Origin: Sanghuangporus weigelae
Taxonomy: Eukaryota > Basidiomycota > Agaricomycetes > Hymenochaetales > Hymenochaetaceae
NCBI GenBank assembly: GCA_033182465.1
Contig: CP137318.1
Coordinates: forward strand, 3,348,001 to 3,412,000
Length of the DNA stretch: 64,000 bases
Direction of reading: 5' to 3'
How positions within the stretch are numbered: position 1 is the stretch's first letter; each line of letters begins with the position of its first letter. Of this stretch, positions 22,646 through 32,078 are shown piece by piece. The translations under genes were made by a program, and so were the position numbers. The notes under the pieces were generated by a model. The model did no database searches. It was not told the DNA's origin and saw only the letters and a program-made list of their open reading frames with translations.

Positions 22646-24157
22646 TGTTAGGGAGTAGGCCCGGGGTTACACCGGTTTGATCCTTTTGCCTAAGCAGCGG
22701 TGTGTTGTGCAGAGGTGATCTTATCTACCCACGTCTGGCTGTACCACGCGGTCCCTTACTAGCCTTCCTAGTCGCGGTCCGAGTTATGGATGCTTTCAGA
22801 TACGAGGTAATAGTAAAGCAGATTGGGATTTCCAAGAGGCGTGATAGTACAAAGCACACAGTAATAGCTCGCTGTAGGGCAAGCTTTACACCAGTGTGTT
22901 AAGAGGATCGAAAGATGGGGAAATGAGGGCCTAATCCTACAACTATTTATGCTCCCAGATATTCCATTTTCCGTCCTATTTCTTACTCATCCTGTCTCCA
23001 CTTTACTCCACTTTCCTCCACCATTACATCTGTTCCTTTGTCATCCTGCTGCGCTTCGCTCCACTTTGCTCCAATCTTTGTAAGGTCGTCTCCACTATGA
23101 CAGAATTCTTTGGAGTTGCTGACTGAGACAATAGAGGTGGTGCTCCGATATGGAATGCTCTACTGTCAGTACTCCATAACGATGTCATTGCCGTCATTGA
23201 GTGGCATCTTTGCTCTTGGAGCGATGTAGGCTGCTCGGTATGTGATTCTTCGGAATTCATCTCGAGGTCCAGCGAGGGTAAGCATAACTCGCACGTCAGT
23301 GTTAAGGTGTCGGGTCGGTGTAGAGTATGGTCCAAGGCATATCATGAACTGCATAAGCTCTGCTGGTGGGTTCTGCTGGGTTCTGGTGACTAGCCATGCT
23401 TTGCCTTCGTATCGTATATCTCGAATGTAGCGCCATATCCTTCGTTGTATAAGGAGTTGTAATTGCTTGGTTTCCAGGTTCGCATCTCTCGGTAAATAAA
23501 GGTTTGCCTGTATCGTAGATGCTGGACATGGTGTGTGCAACTCCGGTCTATACCATCCAATCATTCTCCAAGTTATCGGGTTCGCAGTTCGAGGGGTCCG
23601 AGTTGTGATCGTGAGTTCCTCTCGTTTCTTGGGTACTATTGGGCTTGGTGGATTGGAATGCATTGTATCCTGAAGGTGTCGCTCGGTTTCGATGTGACAG
23701 TCACGCGTACCAACCGTTGCCGTGCATACTAAGTAGTATACTTCATAAAGGACCATGTAAACTCGTGCACAGACTTGACAGTGCTGAAATGCCAGTGAGG
23801 TCTCCATAAACCTTATTAGCCTTTAGCCTTTTAGCGTTTAGGCTTTAGTAGTTGTGCTTCTGGACTTCTAAGAAGTTTGATCGCTTCTTTTGATCGAGGT
23901 CGCTCTGGTTGCTTGGTCGGCGGCGTTAGAGTGGTAGTCCGCGGTAATAGGCGGTCGGCGGTGTTAGCTGTTAGCGGGATTACGTATCCGCTTCGGTGCT
24001 TCTAGCGCTCGGGTGGTAACGGGTTACTGTTGCCTAGGCCGCTCGATTGCTTGGGCCTTTGATAGCTGGCTTGGTTACCGGTCGCGTTTGGAAAGCTGAT
24101 CGTGTAGATCTGTTGATCGTGTCGATCCTGATGCGAGTTTTTGAGCGGATCCTTTCA
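22646..24157 (-). repeat. 3' LTR of element B (1,512 bp)
   Basis: In element sense it begins TGAAAGGATCCGC and ends CCCTAACA. It matches 33451-34962 at a constant offset of 10,805 bp, with no differences noticed. It contains the 213-residue U3 frame at 23807-23166. Confidence 0.95.
23166..23807 (-). CDS. U3-encoded protein of element B, 3' LTR copy (213 residues)
   Basis: It starts 350 nt inside the LTR and ends upstream of the predicted TATA box, so it is entirely in U3. In this 3' copy it lies at the 3' end of the genomic transcript. There is a C-x2-C near the N-terminus (FQHCQVCARVY) with nearby CTATVGTRDCH, a central basic helix (QLLIQRRIWRYIRDIRY), and a C-terminal LTLAGPRDEF ... MPLNDGNDIVMEY that resembles the end of the U3 protein of element A. 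The frame is identical in all four LTRs of B and B'. Function is unknown; it is neither a Gag, Pol nor Env protein. Confidence 0.7.
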   Translation of the reverse strand: METSLAFQHCQVCARVYMVLYEVYYLVCTATVGTRDCHIETERHLQDTMHSNPPSPIVPKKREELTITTRTPRTANPITWRMIGWYRPELHTPCPASTIQANLYLPRDANLETKQLQLLIQRRIWRYIRDIRYEGKAWLVTRTQQNPPAELMQFMICLGPYSTPTRHLNTDVRVMLTLAGPRDEFRRITYRAAYIAPRAKMPLNDGNDIVMEY

Positions 24158-24176
24158 CTACACCCCCCCTAAGATG
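24158..24176 (-). promoter_or_regulatory. Polypurine tract of element B
   Basis: In element sense a run of G (AGGGGGGGTGTAG) sits directly against the TG of the 3' LTR, the expected primer for plus-strand DNA synthesis. Confidence 0.8.
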
Positions 24177-24281
24177 AACTTTCGGAGAAATGTTCATCCT
24201 AATCCGTGAGAAAGCTCGGATAAAGGGTCGCCTAGTGATGGTTGATTTTTGCTATCAAACCATCATCATCTCTGCTCCAAA

Positions 24282-24597
24282 ATGTCGAAAGTCGCCGCTG
24301 CTGTTACTGTTTTTGTCGCTATTGTCGCGATTTTCGGCCTAAATCATTGGATTTTGGAGCGTAAGAGGCGTGCTCAGGTAAGTGATGCATGCTCTGTGCC
24401 GTTTCGAGTTGTTAATCATCCTCTAGGAGGCTGACTTCGAAATGCAATCGTTCCAGCGCGATGTTACTACTGTCGCGCTTCGAGTTCACCTCGCGCTCGG
24501 TTATGACGTTGAGGATATCGATCCAGTCGTCGAAAATGCAGGTATTGCTTCGCAGGAACGTCGTGAAAAGGGTGTCTGGGAAGACATTGACTTGTAA
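24282..24597 (+). CDS. Antisense, spliced small membrane protein inside element B (88 residues)
   Basis: This lies on the strand opposite to element B, between its post-pol frame and 3' LTR. Exon 1 is 24282-24377 (32 codons, ATG in context CCAAAATGTCG). A 49-nt intron follows, with ends GTAAGT...CTAG (24378-24426). Exon 2 is 24427-24597 (56 codons plus TAA). The phase-0 junction falls between RKRRAQ and EADFEMQ. Residues 4-20 form one hydrophobic helix (VAAAVTVFVAIVAIFGL) followed by ILERKRR, a signal-anchor pattern; the rest is soluble and acidic, ending VWEDIDL. I do not recognise the family. The clean donor and acceptor, the start context and an identical arrangement in B' support a real gene. 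Confidence 0.7.
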
Positions 24598-25154
24598 AGG
24601 GTGGTGGGAAGGGATATGAATATGAAATGTGCATCATGTAAAGAATATGACGCAATTGAAAGTGATAAGAAAGAAATCATAAAGTCATTAAAATCATTAA
24701 GTCGTTAATGAATAAGTTTTATACCAATTTGGGAGTGAAGTTCCAGGTGTTTACCTACGGCTCTTCAACCCCCAAATGGAGTTTTTCGAAGAAAGAGTGT
24801 AATTGGAGTGCCTTTCAGCGTGAAGGCACATCCTAGCATAATGCAAGGGAGTGACTTCACGTAACCTTTTTGGCTTCTCCGTTGCATAGAGGATAATAAA
24901 AGGTAGGCATAATCTGCTAATTCGGCGCCGGCACAATGACGCAATATACAAAATGTCTAGGCCCTTGTAGGTTCTTTGACACTTCTGCATAGTGCTTCAT
25001 TTGTGCTGGTTGGCCGAATGAGCGTGAAATAAAGAGGTGCATAAAGCATAATTTGGTCGGATGTGACCATAAATACCATAGGGTAAGAATGAAATGCATA
25101 ATTGACCATGTCGGGTCACGATATGGGAAAGGGGTTGCATAAAAGAAGAGTTGT
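24598..25154. other. Non-coding stretch of element B between two converging frames
   Basis: About 560 bp, AT-rich, between the end of the antisense gene and the end of the post-pol frame. It probably holds the 3' untranslated parts of both. No coding sequence is supported. Confidence 0.5.
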
Positions 25155-26231
25155 TTACAAATCTTCGGATTCTTCAGCCTCAGGTGTAGTCTGGGCCGAG
25201 TTCGCTGGGGTATATAGTTCCCTGCTTTCACCTTCTTCGCTTGACTCTGTGTCGTCGGAATGTATGTACATGTCCTCCTGTTCTGACATCGTAAGCATCT
25301 CGTCTGGCTGGTAGAGTTCGCTCGGGTACTGGTAGACTGAGATCATCAGATCTTCCAGCAATGGGTGTCGTGTAGCCTGTAGTTTCTCTCTGGCTTCTTC
25401 CTCTCGGTTGTTGAGTTCCATAAGGTAATGAGGGTCGTAGTTAACCTCTTTGCCTTCGACTACGTGGTGCTCGATGTTGTCGAGTGGTACCTCGTCCGTA
25501 GTAGAGTTCCTCGCTTCAATAACCGTTCGGTATCTCGTTCCTTCGTAATACTTCGTCATGTTGAGTACCGTCATGAACTGCATGGTGTGGGATGCATAGA
25601 AGCCCGTCTGGTCGGCTATGTATATGATGTACTTCATCGCATCGATGCTCATTGGATGATAGTGACTCCATCGCATCATTCGGTTAAGAATTGCGGTAGT
25701 CATGTCTCGTCGGTAGGCGCAAATTTGAATTGCCGAATGATAGATGCCCATGATGTTCTTGTATGTCGTTTCGTGCCTAAAGTCGATCTTGCCTCGATGT
25801 AATGCTTGTGTTTCGAGTTCGATCGCGTAGGTTAGAAATGCATCATCATTGAGTCGGCGTAATGCTGCGTCTCGAGGGTTACTGAGTTTGAATAACCACT
25901 CGTCTGAGTGATTCGCCATCATAAGATGGGGTATTTCGTCTCGGTTGTGGTGGACTGCGTTCCACTTGTCAAATAGATCATCGAAGTACTTCCCTGGGCA
26001 TAGGGGTACAATCTCATCTTCGTAGTTCTCTTCGTTGAATCGATTGCACAGCTGTGGCCATTGATAACGTTCGGTCGGTGGCCTGAGTGTAAATGTCCAT
26101 TCTGGTGCATCTTCTGGTTGACAGAATGCATGTAGCTCGTCGAAAATAGGCATAGCTGAGTAGTGGTTCGTCTGCAGTGAAGTAGAGCTGTTGAGATTCG
26201 AGTTGTTGTTCCTTAGCTCGAAGTTCTCCAT
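25155..26231 (-). CDS. Post-pol frame of element B (358 residues), unknown
   Basis: This frame follows pol in the same direction after 175 nt. There is no signal peptide, no membrane segment and no glycoprotein-like cysteine pattern, so it is not an envelope gene. The body is helical, with many His, Tyr and Met residues (MRWSHYHPMSIDAMKYI, MQFMTVLNMTKYYEG). The C-terminal ~70 residues are acidic and Ser-rich (SDDTESSEEGESREL), like a disordered tail. Element A has only 238 bp between pol and its LTR and lacks this frame. The family is not recognised. The copy in B' differs by one residue in the parts compared. Confidence 0.7.
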   Translation of the reverse strand: MENFELRNNNSNLNSSTSLQTNHYSAMPIFDELHAFCQPEDAPEWTFTLRPPTERYQWPQLCNRFNEENYEDEIVPLCPGKYFDDLFDKWNAVHHNRDEIPHLMMANHSDEWLFKLSNPRDAALRRLNDDAFLTYAIELETQALHRGKIDFRHETTYKNIMGIYHSAIQICAYRRDMTTAILNRMMRWSHYHPMSIDAMKYIIYIADQTGFYASHTMQFMTVLNMTKYYEGTRYRTVIEARNSTTDEVPLDNIEHHVVEGKEVNYDPHYLMELNNREEEAREKLQATRHPLLEDLMISVYQYPSELYQPDEMLTMSEQEDMYIHSDDTESSEEGESRELYTPANSAQTTPEAEESEDL

Positions 26232-26406
26232 GTTTTATACCATCTTGTTGGTATGTCGGCGATGTCTTGCCTAATTCTTCTATCTCTGCTCTCGCTTTGG
26301 TGTGCCACATTGATGTCATCGCTTGGTAAGGTCATTGGGGACCTTACTCATCGTCTCTATTGTGGATCCATAAGCGGCTCCATCGGGTGGAGTGCATGTG
26401 ATGCAA

Positions 26407-29400
26407 CTATTGCCTCATTCGTTTTCGTGCGGCGATCCATTGGTTAAGGTTCGGTGGTTGGATTGCCTGAGGATACTTTTTATGGAATGCTTCGATCATT
26501 TGATAGGAGTTCTTGAGGTTGTCAAGTGGCTCCCATGTTCGCTCCTGGTATCCTTTCCATTGGATAAGGTATTGGACCTTGCTCCGATGACGTCTTGTGT
26601 TATGAATCGTCTCCACTTCGTACTCTGCTTCTCCCTCCACTTCAATAGGTGGTGGTTCATCCAAAGTGGGTCTTCCAGGGTATTCCTTTCGTTTGTAAGG
26701 CCTGAGAAGACTCGCATGAAACACTGGGTGGATCGGAAGGGTTTCGGGTAAGCGTAATCTGAATGACACTTGTCCGACTGCCTTCTCGACTTTATAAGGC
26801 CCTGCCCATTTCATTGCAAGTTTCTTCGTTGGTTCCAATCGACTGAGATTCCTCATGTCTAGTAACACTTCGTCTCCTGGCTTGTACTCTGGCAGTTTGC
26901 CTCGATGCAGGTCTGCATAAAGCTTCATTGCCTCATTCGCTTGCCTAATCGAATTATAGGCTTCTTGCTGTACTTGTCGAAGCTCCTCTAGGTGATTTAT
27001 TGCTTCTGGGACGTTTGAATCACCGGTCTCCGCAACGTCCAGGTGAGGATGCCATCCATACAGTGTATAGAATGGTGACTGATGTGTGGTACTGTGCTTC
27101 CTATTGTTATAGGCGAATTCTGCTATATCGATGTACTCTGCCCAATCTGTTTGTCGGTAGGACACATAGCAGCGTAAGTACTGTTCAAGCTCTTGATTTA
27201 GTCGCTCGGTTTGACCATCGGTTTGTGGATGATACGCTGTACTAGTTTTCCAATCGACATCGATGAGTCTGCAGAACTCCTTGAGGAATTGCGCGGTGAA
27301 GTTGCTACCTCGGTCGGAGATTACTCGTTTAGGGGCCCCGTAGTATTTGAAGACATGTTGGCGGAACAAACGTGCCAACTGCTTAGCATTGGGTATTCCT
27401 TGGCAAGGAATGAACTTCCCCATTTTAGTGAGTTTGTCCACTATAACGAGTATCGCGCTGTAGCCTTCATTGCTGACTGGTAAGTCGGTAATCAGGTCAC
27501 AGGTTATGGTTTCCCATGGTTGATGTGGTGCCTCCAACGGTTGGAGCGGCGGATTTCGAAACTGTCGAATCGGTTTTGCACGCTGACATATGTCGCAGGT
27601 TGCGGTATATGCTCGGATCATTTCTTCCATCTTCGGCCAATAGTATGATCGCTTTACAAGCTCTATGGTCTTTTCTGCTCCTGGGTGGCCTGCAAGTTTG
27701 TGATCATGGCGCCTTCGGATTAGCAACGCTCGTAGGTTGGCGGACGGCAGGATATATAATGCATTGGTTACGTAGTGCAAGCCGTTCCTGTAACTGTAGC
27801 CGTTGCTCTGCTTGATCGCCTGAATCTCCTTCTTAGCCTCCTCGGTATTGTAGTTCCTCTTGATCGTTCGGATAATAGGATCAGAGATAGTGACCATTTC
27901 AGTTTCTAGCTTGTATAGACCGTTGATCTCTGTGCGTCGCAATGTTTGTTGCTTGATCGTATCAGGAGGTAATAAGGTAACTCCTAAGTTGTCCTTGTCC
28001 TCTGGCATATAGTCGGATCGTCGTGATAGCTCGTCAGCTTGGTTTTTCTTGCCTGGCCAATGGAGAATCTTGAAGTTATATCGTGATAACTCTAATGCCC
28101 ATCTCGCTTGACGTCTCGATAGATTCTGAGCTGTCATGAAGTATCGGAGGTTTGCATGATCGCTTCGGATTGTTACTGGTTCTTTGGTTCCCTCCAATAG
28201 GTGTCTCCAATGCTTGAGTGCTTCCATGATTGCTAGCATCTCTTTGTCATGCGTCGGATAGTTTCGTTGGGTGTTCGTTAGAGTTTTCGACATGAAACCT
28301 AAAGGTCTCAGTTCTCCTTGGTTGTCTTCTTGTTGTAAGACTGCACCAATCGCTACATCGGATGCATCGGTTTCCAATGTATATGGTTTGTCTGGCTTTG
28401 GCATTGCCAATGCGACTTCCGTTTCGAATGCCTTCTTGATACTTTCGAATGCCTTATCTTGTGCCTCTGCCCATATGAACTTGCGATCCTTTTTGATAAG
28501 GTCGCCAATAGGTGCGAATGTATCGGCATAGTTCCTGATGAATCTTCGGTAGAAGTTACAAAATCCTTGGAACTTCCGAACTTGTCGTTTCGTCTTTGGC
28601 ACTGGCCATTCGTGAATAGCTTTGAGCTTATAAGGATCCATCTGGATGCCTTTCGTTCCTACTACAAATCCCAAGTAGTCGAGCTGGGTTTGGAGGAAGT
28701 GACATTTCTCAATTTTGAGGTAAATGTCGAGCTCTCGGCATTTCTGTAGAATTGCTCTGAGGAGTTTCCAATGTTCCTCTTCAGTTTGTGCTTGACCAAT
28801 AAGGTCGTCCAAATAGTTGAGTGCTTCTTCTGTCCTGAGCCAATATTCGAAGTTGTCATTCATGAATCGTTGGAATACTGCAGGTGAGTTCTTCATTCCA
28901 AACATCATGACCTTTGGCTTGTAGACTGCATTGCCAACTCGGAATGCTGCCTTCCACTCGTCTCCTTCTCGGATTCGCAGGTTGTTGTAACCTGATCGCA
29001 TGTCGAGTGTAAAGAAGAATTTTCCTTTCTCCAGTTTCTCTGGGAGAACACTCATGATCGGTATCGGGTATGGGTCTGATACTGTCGTGTCGTTGATGTC
29101 TCGGTAATCGGTTACTGCTCGTGCTCCTCCGTCTTTCTTTCCTACAAAGAAGACTGGTGCTGCTACCGGACATGGTTCATGTGGTTGAACCTTTTCAATC
29201 CATCCTTTGTCAAGTAACTCTTTGACATAAGCATCGAGTGCTGCCTGCTCTTCTCGTGTGAGCTTGATAATAGGCCTTGGTTTCGGTAATGGTACTCCTT
29301 CTTTGAGGTTAATCGCCATATCCCATTTCGTATGCTTGGGTAACCTTCTTGACTTGTCAGGATCAAAGACATCTGCGTAGTCTTCTATTTCCTTTGGTAG

Positions 29401-30885
29401 GAGTTTTCGCCAATCTCGTTTCTGTGTTCCTAGTAGTCCTTCTGCAGCTGCCTTTTGTTGAGAATACTGCTGGGATACTGAACTCGCCTTGTTCAGAGGC
29501 TGTGAGACTTGGTTCTGCTGCCTTGGTGACCAATTTCGATTGATGTCTAGCTCTAGCTTTGCAGCGAGCTCTTCCTTTCTGGTAAGGGTAGCTGGTTGGT
29601 TGGTCGTCCTAAGACTTTCAATGTCTTCTGGCTCTATGTCGTGCATAGGAGTGTCTTCTGTTGTCTCCTGCTCGTCTTGCATCTCGATATCGCTTTCGTT
29701 GTCTGCCCATCTTGTACGCTTCGGTGTGGGACTAGCTCCTCGCATTAACGATGCTGTTCTGGGTCGTATAATGCCTGCCACTGGCTTCTCTGGATATCGT
29801 GTCTTTCGTGGTCGTATCCTATACTTCATGCCCGGGTTTTCTTCTGGTGATGGCCAGAGTTCTTCATCTTCCGGCATGTTTTGCCTCAGTGGGTGTATCT
29901 TCTGTGGTGGTTGTTTCTTCCAACGTTTCGGAGAGTCGTTTATTTCCTCCTGTTCGTCTAGGCTATGCTTGCCTGTTACATCTTGTGTTTCACCTTCGGA
30001 TGTCTGGTACAATTGCCGTGCTGGGATCATCCGTCTCGGTATGTGCCTTGGTCGTCGTTGCACTATACTCGTTCCTTGTGGTGCCTGTTTCTTCCATCGC
30101 TTGGGAGTGTAGTTTATTTCCTCCTCATCTCGATGATGCTTGTTTGCCATTTCCTGCTGTGGCTGTTTCGCTGTAGAGTCTGGTATATTTTCCGTGCTTG
30201 GACTCTTCGCTTCTGGCGTCTGTTTTGCCTGTTCCAGTCTTGGTGTTGCTGGTCTGGTTTCCGGCTTCGCTTGTGGCTTCGTTTCGTGAGAGTGTCCGTT
30301 GTTGTCTCTCCTTGGCGCAAATATTATTCCTGGTGCTCCAGAGTGTCGATAGTTGTCTCTGTCCTGAGCCTGTTGCTTCGTGTTATGCCTAGGTCTTGTC
30401 TTGTCAGGTTTGCCTTTCGTTTGCCGTTTCCGTTTGCGCTTCCTGTGCCTTCGCTTCTTGGTAGCTCGTATGACGTTGAGCTCGAATGGTATCGAATTAC
30501 CATTCCGATTCCATACTTGATTCTTCCAATCAATTTCGGGATTGACTTTGGCCAAATAGTCAATTCCTAGGATCACTTGATCCTGTCCTGTGGTTGCTAC
30601 TGCCAACGTTTGTGGCTGCGGTTTAGGTCCATCAAAAATTAATGTGTAGACCTCGTGTGTGATTGCTCCTCCTTGGTTGGGACTTCCATCCGCATTATTC
30701 AAAGGTCGAGGGTGATCAAGCCTCTTTTTGAATAGGCTGTAGTGTCGTACCAAGTTGGGGTGTATCGTGCTGCATGTAGCTCCGGAATCGATTAACGCTT
30801 TGACTGCTAGGGTCTTTGTTCCAACCTTCACTCGAATAGGTAATCGGGGATGCAATGCTTGTATTGGCAATCGCTTATTGTACAT
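26407..30885 (-). CDS. pol: Pol polyprotein of element B
   Basis: A protein of 1,492 residues. Protease LIDSGATCS is at residue ~31-39. A Lys/Arg/Gln-rich linker (about 135-520) holds two copies of an E-I-N-x-(T/S)-P-K-R-W-K-K-Q motif. RT follows with YLDDLIGQ near 691, then RNase H LETDASD near 837. Integrase has a zinc finger (HDHKLAGHPG ... CDICQ) near 1060 and catalytic residues near 1128, 1191 and 1222 (CDLITDL, DRGSNF, TDGQTERLNQE). A GPYKVEKAV module and a C-terminal chromodomain (YEVETIHNTRR ... WKGYQERTWEP) near 1422-1475 follow; the chromodomain is expected to steer insertion to particular chromatin. The frame lies at -1 relative to gag and is open across the gag stop. Confidence 0.94.
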   Translation of the reverse strand: MYNKRLPIQALHPRLPIRVKVGTKTLAVKALIDSGATCSTIHPNLVRHYSLFKKRLDHPRPLNNADGSPNQGGAITHEVYTLIFDGPKPQPQTLAVATTGQDQVILGIDYLAKVNPEIDWKNQVWNRNGNSIPFELNVIRATKKRRHRKRKRKRQTKGKPDKTRPRHNTKQQAQDRDNYRHSGAPGIIFAPRRDNNGHSHETKPQAKPETRPATPRLEQAKQTPEAKSPSTENIPDSTAKQPQQEMANKHHRDEEEINYTPKRWKKQAPQGTSIVQRRPRHIPRRMIPARQLYQTSEGETQDVTGKHSLDEQEEINDSPKRWKKQPPQKIHPLRQNMPEDEELWPSPEENPGMKYRIRPRKTRYPEKPVAGIIRPRTASLMRGASPTPKRTRWADNESDIEMQDEQETTEDTPMHDIEPEDIESLRTTNQPATLTRKEELAAKLELDINRNWSPRQQNQVSQPLNKASSVSQQYSQQKAAAEGLLGTQKRDWRKLLPKEIEDYADVFDPDKSRRLPKHTKWDMAINLKEGVPLPKPRPIIKLTREEQAALDAYVKELLDKGWIEKVQPHEPCPVAAPVFFVGKKDGGARAVTDYRDINDTTVSDPYPIPIMSVLPEKLEKGKFFFTLDMRSGYNNLRIREGDEWKAAFRVGNAVYKPKVMMFGMKNSPAVFQRFMNDNFEYWLRTEEALNYLDDLIGQAQTEEEHWKLLRAILQKCRELDIYLKIEKCHFLQTQLDYLGFVVGTKGIQMDPYKLKAIHEWPVPKTKRQVRKFQGFCNFYRRFIRNYADTFAPIGDLIKKDRKFIWAEAQDKAFESIKKAFETEVALAMPKPDKPYTLETDASDVAIGAVLQQEDNQGELRPLGFMSKTLTNTQRNYPTHDKEMLAIMEALKHWRHLLEGTKEPVTIRSDHANLRYFMTAQNLSRRQARWALELSRYNFKILHWPGKKNQADELSRRSDYMPEDKDNLGVTLLPPDTIKQQTLRRTEINGLYKLETEMVTISDPIIRTIKRNYNTEEAKKEIQAIKQSNGYSYRNGLHYVTNALYILPSANLRALLIRRRHDHKLAGHPGAEKTIELVKRSYYWPKMEEMIRAYTATCDICQRAKPIRQFRNPPLQPLEAPHQPWETITCDLITDLPVSNEGYSAILVIVDKLTKMGKFIPCQGIPNAKQLARLFRQHVFKYYGAPKRVISDRGSNFTAQFLKEFCRLIDVDWKTSTAYHPQTDGQTERLNQELEQYLRCYVSYRQTDWAEYIDIAEFAYNNRKHSTTHQSPFYTLYGWHPHLDVAETGDSNVPEAINHLEELRQVQQEAYNSIRQANEAMKLYADLHRGKLPEYKPGDEVLLDMRNLSRLEPTKKLAMKWAGPYKVEKAVGQVSFRLRLPETLPIHPVFHASLLRPYKRKEYPGRPTLDEPPPIEVEGEAEYEVETIHNTRRHRSKVQYLIQWKGYQERTWEPLDNLKNSYQMIEAFHKKYPQAIQPPNLNQWIAARKRMRQ

Positions 30886-30989
30886 CGCTTCACTGGGGTT
30901 GAACCCAGGAGGTTTGAAACACTGGTTGTTGAAACCTTTCTCGTCACCCTTGTTACACTCACATCGCGCAGTCTCGTTCGATGGAGGTC

Positions 30990-32078
30990 TTAATCTTTTC
31001 CCTGTTGCTCTTTACTTGCTAGGGATTTGCGAATGTTGTTTCGGTATTCTTCGTCATGCTTGCAAGTCCATCCTGCTGATTCGTCGCCTTTAGCCCATGC
31101 TACATGATCGTAGTGGATTGGCCTTCGGCAGTGTGGATCGGGACATGTTTCCTTGAAATCGATTGTTCGTGTTGTCATCGTCCTCCGTTTTACACCATTA
31201 GTCTTCTTCGGCCGCTTAGAGGAAGAACCCTTTTGCTTCCTTGGTGCCTTGCAATCCTTTGCGTAATGTCCTGACTTTTCACAGTTGTAGCATTTGCCTC
31301 CCTTCTTCGGCAAGCCTCGGAGTGCATCTACATCCATGGCGTCTGGATCTCGTTTCGTTGTTTGTACTGGTGGTCGGAAAGATGACTGTCCATTCGATTT
31401 AAATCTCGGAGTGTATGTTTGACTGCCCATGAGCCTTTGCCTGGCATCAGAGTTTGCTAGGTTGCTTGTCCATTCCATCCATGCATCGAGGTCGTTCTTC
31501 TCGAAAGCGTCGGGTTGTACAGATTCGACTCGTCGTTTGACCCACATGTCTAGTCCTTTGACATAGATGTACTTGAGCATCTGCTTATCCATCGTGTCTG
31601 GTGCTCGTGCTTTGAGTCGTCGGAACTCGTCGTTGTACGCCCTAATGCTTGCTCCTTTCTGCTGGATGCATAGTAGTTGGAATAGGGCTTCCTGTTCTCC
31701 AATGATCGGATGTCCTGCTCGGATCCTCATCCAGTTCAGCATGTCCTTGAGTGATGCGAACATTCCGTTTGTTGCAGCGATAATTGCAGGTACCGGTTTC
31801 AGTTTCCCATTGGCATCGAATGATGTTAGGGTATTCTTCTCTGCAAACCAATCGTAGCTATCGCCTTCGAGTGCTGCGAATAGGCTCTTTGCGATCTCCT
31901 CCTCATCCTTGACTCCATGCTGTGCCAGCTTCGAGATACATCGACTAATCCACAGATCAATATCTTCGCTTCGCTTGCCATAGTACTTCGGAAGCTTGAT
32001 GCTGTGTTTAGAGAGTTGTGTCTGAAGAGTCTGTAGTTGCTGCTCCAGTGCTTGCACCTTCTGGTCGGTTGTCGACAT
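30990..32078 (-). CDS. gag: Gag of element B with CCHC knuckle and a second Cys/His cluster
   Basis: A 362-residue protein: a short N-terminal coiled coil (VQALEQQLQTLQTQLSKHSI), the capsid body (KLPKYYGKRSEDIDLWISR, with RAYNDEFRRLKARAP), then a CCHC knuckle CYNCEKSGHYAKDC near residue 265. Near the C-terminus lies a second cluster, CPDPHCRRPIHYDH followed by WTCKHDEEY, that could bind another metal ion. It overlaps the preceding coiled-coil frame by 71 nt. At its 3' end a canonical X-XXY-YYZ heptamer (G GGA AAA, plus-strand 30996-31002) sits one codon before the stop, in register for a -1 shift into pol. Confidence 0.9.
   Translation of the reverse strand: MSTTDQKVQALEQQLQTLQTQLSKHSIKLPKYYGKRSEDIDLWISRCISKLAQHGVKDEEEIAKSLFAALEGDSYDWFAEKNTLTSFDANGKLKPVPAIIAATNGMFASLKDMLNWMRIRAGHPIIGEQEALFQLLCIQQKGASIRAYNDEFRRLKARAPDTMDKQMLKYIYVKGLDMWVKRRVESVQPDAFEKNDLDAWMEWTSNLANSDARQRLMGSQTYTPRFKSNGQSSFRPPVQTTKRDPDAMDVDALRGLPKKGGKCYNCEKSGHYAKDCKAPRKQKGSSSKRPKKTNGVKRRTMTTRTIDFKETCPDPHCRRPIHYDHVAWAKGDESAGWTCKHDEEYRNNIRKSLASKEQQGKD

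Noticed and set aside
29489-30570. Frames of 201-207 codons on the plus strand, antisense to pol of B (and mirrored at 43523-44604 in B')
   Set aside because: They mirror the basic, low-complexity linker of pol and have Ser/Cys/Leu-rich content typical of antisense shadows. No intron or start context supports them.
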